Source: Flavobacterium sp. (lineage in GTDB: Bacteria; Bacteroidota; Bacteroidia; Flavobacteriales; Flavobacteriaceae). Taken from it: a stretch of 21,378 bases of DNA. The notes under the pieces are model-generated. The model saw only the letters and a program-made list of their open reading frames with translations, was not told the DNA's origin and did not search any database. A program made the translations under genes and the position numbers. How positions within the stretch are numbered: position 1 is the stretch's first letter; each line of letters opens with the position of its first letter. Below, piece after piece: positions 17,789-21,378 of the stretch. The stretch covers positions 1 through 21,378 of the forward strand of contig JAAURU010000010.1 in NCBI GenBank assembly GCA_012032075.1. Direction: 5' to 3'.

Positions 17789-19900
17789 ATGAGAAAATAT
17801 ATAAGTTTTTTGTCCTTTTTATTCAGTTTTTCAATCTATTCTCAAGTAACATCAGAAACCTTTCCCATTTTTTCAGAATGTGAGAAGGTAAAAGCGGAGG
17901 ATTTAGAAAACTGTTTTTACAATACCTTGCAAAATTTCATGTATTCCAATTTTGTAGTGCCAAATGAATTAAAGCAAAATAATTATAAAGGGAATGTAAT
18001 AACAATTTTTGAAGTTGATACAACTGGAACTTTTAAAGTACTTTATATTGATGCGATTTCCAATGATTTGAAGCAAGAAACACAAAGAGTTTTTAATTTA
18101 TTACCAAAGATAAAGCCAGCTGTTTATTCAGGAAGACCAACATATTCAAAATTTACACTCAAAATTGCCATTCCTCTTGAAGAACCAATCGCTTACAAAA
18201 ATGAAATTGAAGAAACTAATGTTCAAGAGAAAACGAATAAGAATTTAATTGACAATACGAAAGAATTAACAGAATTTGAAGCAGTTGAAAAATCATATAA
18301 ACCATTTGAAAATCCTAACTTCAATAGTGATTTGAATATTCCTTTCACACACTTAAATTATTACAATTTTGAAGCTTTGATAAATCAAGTTGGGAGTAAT
18401 AATCACACCGCTACAAAACCATATTCTTACAACGAAGTAGCCAAATATTATGATTTTCAAGCAATTCAAGAGAATTTGAAAAAGCAAACAAATTCTTGGT
18501 TTGGAAGAAAATTTTGGAATGAAAACTTAGTGGCTATTCAAGGTCAAGGGTATTGGTTTAGTTTAAATCCTATTTTAGATTTGCGTGTTGGTAAAGATAC
18601 AGAAAGTAAGCTGTCAAATACTTTTGTAAATACAAGAGGTGTTCAAGTACAAGGAGCATTAGGAAAACAAATCACATTTACTTCTTCTATTTATGAAAGT
18701 CAAGGTCGTTTTGCCGATTATTATAATGCTTATGCTTCCAGTTTAAAACCTTCTGGTGGAAATCCTGCTATTATTCCTGGAATAGGCATTGCTAAACAAT
18801 TTAAAGAAGATGCATTCGATTTTCCTTTGGCTGAAGCCAATATTAAATTCAAACCTAGTGATTTTATAGATTTACAATTAGGTTACAGCAGAAATTTTAT
18901 TGGTGATGGTTATCGTTCTTTATTGCAAAGTGACGCAGCAAGTCCATACCTTATTTAAATTAATACTACTTTTTGGAAAATAAAATATACTAACACCTAT
19001 ATGTGGTTAAAAGATGTTCGTCCAGAGGTTACTGTTGATGGAACTTATGCCACTAAATATATGGCTAGTCATTATTTGAGTTATAATGTTTCTAAAAGAT
19101 TTAATATAGGATTATTTGAAAATGTGGTTTGGGCAAATACTAATGATAGGGGTTTTGATGTAAATTTTGTAAACCCAATTATCTTTTACAGAGCAGTTGA
19201 ATTTTCGTCTTCTTCAAAAAGCGGAAATGCTGTTTTGGGAGCAACTGCAAAATACAAATGGAACAATCAAATTAATTTTTACTCACAGTTTCTTTTGGAT
19301 GAATTTGCCATTGGTGATGTAAAAGCAAGTAATAAAAGTTGGAGAAATAAATTTGGTTACCAAATAGGAGCTAAATATTATGATGCTTTTAAACTCAAAA
19401 ACTTAATGTTACAATTGGAATACAATCATGTTAGACCCTATGTCTATTCTCATAGTAATCCATTAACAAATTATGCACACAACAATCAAAGTATGGGTCA
19501 TAATTGGGGTGGAAATTTTAGAGAATTAGTAGCTATTGCAAGATATTTTCAAGGAAGGTATTTTGGAGAAGCAAAACTAATTTATGGGCAAAGAGGTTTC
19601 GATTTTAATACTTTAAATGATACTTCAAATTACGGTGGGAATATCTATGTAAGTTATGATGATAACCGACCTTTTGACACTGGTGTTTCAGTAGCTCAAG
19701 GTAATACTACAAATGTTTTAATTGCTGACTTACAATTGGGATACTTAATAAATCCTTCTTCAAATCTGAAGCTTTTTGGAAGTTTTCTATATCGTAATTT
19801 TGAACCAAAAGTCGAAACAGCTACTACTTTGAAATCAAATACAACTTGGTTTTCAGTTGGTGTAAGAAGTGATTTGTTTAATTGGTATTTCGATTATTAA
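17789..19900 (+). CDS. remB: Gliding motility protein RemB, with an internal break
   Basis: RemB is an envelope protein linked to gliding and surface interaction in Flavobacterium johnsoniae, as I recall located close to sprA there too. It starts with a Sec signal peptide (1-19, ending SIYSQ). Residues about 24-132 form a TonB-C-like domain beginning FPIFSEC-x10-CF (C31, C42), followed by a Glu/Lys/Asn linker. The long C-terminal part, rich in Tyr, Asn, Phe and Gly, looks like an outer-membrane beta-barrel (WFGRKFWNENLVAI, FVNPIIFYRAVEF, HVRPYVYSH, ending SDLFNWYFDY). A TAA at 18956-18958 interrupts it, yet the same frame continues at once as INTTFWKIKYTNTYMWLKDV. Three lost bases (one C at 18949-18950, two A at 18957-18959) would restore PYPYLKINTTFW and the full length of about 704 residues. 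It follows deoC by 3 bp. Confidence 0.85.
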
Positions 19901-19956
19901 CAGTTGTTAGATGTTTTTTCTCCTTTAATTTGCGTAAAAATCAAAAATCTTATTTG

Positions 19957-19964
19957 TATCTTTG
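19957..19964 (+). promoter_or_regulatory. Bacteroidetes -7 box for ctaB
   Basis: TATCTTTG followed by CA is a perfect -7 box, 57 bp after the remB stop and 31 bp before the TTG start of ctaB. Its position argues against the longer reading frame that begins inside remB at 19882. No -33 element is seen at standard spacing. Confidence 0.65.
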
Positions 19965-19995
19965 CACCCAATTAAATCAAGGATATCTATCAATT

Positions 19996-20898
19996 TTGGA
20001 TACTTTAAATCATACCGCTTCTAAACCTTCACTTTTCTCCATTTTTGTAGCCATTACAAAAGCTAGATTGGCATTAAGTGTTGTTTTTTCGACCATTGCA
20101 GGTTATTTATTAGGAATAGATTCGTGGAGTAGCCAAAACTGGATAACTGTTTTGCTTTTAGTAATTGGTGGTTACTGTATGGTAGGAGCTTCAAATGTAT
20201 TCAATCAAATTATTGAAAAAGACCTAGATGCTTTAATGGATAGAACCAAAAATCGTCCTTTACCAGCAGGAACAATAACAAAACAAACGGCATTTATAAT
20301 TGGAGTAGTTCTTACCGTTTTAGGGTTAATAATATTATATTACGTAAATGCTAAAACGGCAATGTTCGGAGCTATTTCCATTTTTATGTATGTTAGTTTA
20401 TACACACCACTAAAAACACTAACTCCTTTATCTGTTTTTGTTGGAGCTTTTCCAGGAGCCATTCCTTATATGTTAGGCTGGGTTGCTGCAACAGGTCATT
20501 TTGGAATAGAAGCAGGAACACTATTTATTATTCAGTTTTTTTGGCAATTCCCTCATTTTTGGGCAATTGGTTGGTTTTTATATGACGATTATAAAAAAGC
20601 AGGTTTTTTTATGTTACCAACTGGGAAAAAGGATAAAAAAACAGCTTTGCAAACTATTTTATATACAGTATGGATGATTATAGCTTCTGTAATTCCAGCT
20701 TTTGGATTTACTGGAAAATTATTTTTATCTAAAATTGCAACAGCACTAGTTCTTTTATTAGGAATATGGATGTTAGTTTACGCTGTGAAATTATATAAAG
20801 AGATGGATACTAAGGCTGCTCGAAAATTAATGATAGTAAGTGTTTCTTATATAACATTATTGCAAATGGTATTTATTTTTGATAAATTTTTAAGATAA
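19996..20898 (+). CDS. ctaB: Protoheme IX farnesyltransferase (heme O synthase)
   Basis: It attaches a farnesyl group to heme b, making heme O for terminal oxidases, in the inner membrane. Counting from the TTG at 19996 gives 300 residues, the usual size. The prenyltransferase aspartate motif is N70QIIEKDLDALMDRTKNRP, with D78 and D82, and the second loop has YDDYKKAGFFML. About eight to nine hydrophobic segments are visible, beginning ALSVVFSTIAGYLLG. The frame is open back to 19882, but those upstream residues overlap remB and the promoter box and do not look like the family; no ATG is available before the first motif. The next gene, a cytochrome oxidase subunit III, begins 1 bp after the stop, so both belong to one oxidase operon. 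Confidence 0.95.
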   Translation: MDTLNHTASKPSLFSIFVAITKARLALSVVFSTIAGYLLGIDSWSSQNWITVLLLVIGGYCMVGASNVFNQIIEKDLDALMDRTKNRPLPAGTITKQTAFIIGVVLTVLGLIILYYVNAKTAMFGAISIFMYVSLYTPLKTLTPLSVFVGAFPGAIPYMLGWVAATGHFGIEAGTLFIIQFFWQFPHFWAIGWFLYDDYKKAGFFMLPTGKKDKKTALQTILYTVWMIIASVIPAFGFTGKLFLSKIATALVLLLGIWMLVYAVKLYKEMDTKAARKLMIVSVSYITLLQMVFIFDKFLR

Positions 20899-20899
20899 G

Positions 20900-21378
20900 A
20901 TGGAAACAAAAATGACTTTAGAAGAGTATAATAGTAGAAAAGGCAAATCGTATAAAATGCTACTAATCTTTGCAATGATTAGTATTTTAATGATTTTTGC
21001 AGGCTTAACAAGTGCTTATGTTGTAAGTAAATCAAGACCCGATTGGTTAACTGATTTTCAATTACCATATGCATTTATAATTAGTACAGTATTAATGTTG
21101 ACAAGTAGTGTAACATTCTATTTGGCTTTAAAAGCAATAAAAAAGTCAAACAGAAATCAAACTACATTATTACTATGGGCAACATTAATTTTAGGAATAT
21201 TATTTGTTGTTTTTCAATTTAGAGGTTTTGCCGATGTAGTTGCAAACGGTTATTTTTTCACAGGAAGCGAAAGTAATGTAACAACTTCTTTTTTATATAT
21301 TGTTGTTTTAGTACATTTGGCACACCTTATAGGAGGCTTTATTTCATTAATTATAGTAATTTATAACCATTATAAACA
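20900..21378 (+). CDS. Cytochrome c oxidase subunit III (5' part, runs off the window)
   Basis: The frame opens with ATG at 20900, one base after the ctaB stop, and remains open to the window edge (about 159 residues). It reads METKMTLEEYNSRKGKSYKM and then hydrophobic segments at about 20-42 (AMISILMIFAGLTSAYVV), 57-76, 89-106 and 127-150. The first segment and the later VVLVHLAHLIGGFISLIIV are typical of heme-copper oxidase subunit III. This subunit does not bind redox metals; it supports proton uptake and stability of the oxidase in the inner membrane. The C-terminal part is missing because of the window limit. The neighbouring ctaB makes the heme precursor, which supports the call. Confidence 0.88.
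   Translation, partial: METKMTLEEYNSRKGKSYKMLLIFAMISILMIFAGLTSAYVVSKSRPDWLTDFQLPYAFIISTVLMLTSSVTFYLALKAIKKSNRNQTTLLLWATLILGILFVVFQFRGFADVVANGYFFTGSESNVTTSFLYIVVLVHLAHLIGGFISLIIVIYNHYK

Noticed and set aside
19882..19995. Longer N-terminus for ctaB
   Set aside because: It would begin inside remB and upstream of a perfect -7 box, and the extra residues do not look like the family.

Overview
The window is a piece of chromosome from a flavobacterium: Flavobacteriaceae, Flavobacterium-like and probably gliding. The evidence is the strong AT bias, Bacteroidetes-type -7 boxes (TAnnTTTG) in place of Shine-Dalgarno sites, and the neighbourhood maeB-ruvA-sprA-gcvH-VanZ-tonB-remB. That neighbourhood joins the type IX secretion translocon SprA to the gliding protein RemB.

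Layout. (1) 1-836: an all-helical protein of unknown function on the minus strand, with its own terminator. (2) 837-1315: a gene-free spacer holding an imperfect inverted repeat. (3) 1316-3584: a compact restriction-modification cassette made of a DUF6471-like small protein, a C5-cytosine methyltransferase and a convergent PD-(D/E)xK endonuclease that resembles the NgoBV/NlaIV family. The last two genes overlap tail to tail by 20 bp. (4) 3585-4226: a gene-free spacer with an 18-bp operator-like dyad and a striking degenerate array of about 13-15 units repeating every 19-24 bp, mostly 20-21, ending just before the maeB promoter. (5) 4227-14397: maeB, ruvA and the very large sprA. (6) 14523-17011: gcvH, a VanZ-like membrane protein and two TonB energy transducers, with clear hairpin terminators. 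(7) 17015-19900: deoC and remB, 3 bp apart, behind a perfect 8+8 bp dyad. (8) 19957-21378: ctaB (heme O synthase) and the start of a cytochrome c oxidase subunit III gene that runs off the window.

Functional links. SprA, RemB and the TonB proteins are all envelope components: SprA is the outer-membrane channel of the type IX secretion system, RemB is needed for gliding on some surfaces, and TonB proteins energise outer-membrane transporters. The N-terminus of RemB carries the same domain that ends the two TonB proteins next door, with the same C-x10-C-F spacing. ctaB and the subunit III gene form the start of a terminal-oxidase operon.

Quality warning. Five genes are interrupted: the first hypothetical gene, the methyltransferase, sprA, deoC and remB. 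Nearly every break can be explained by one base gained or lost in a short A, T or C run, and the repaired proteins have normal family lengths. I read these as probable sequence or assembly errors, not gene decay, and annotate each as one gene over its full span.
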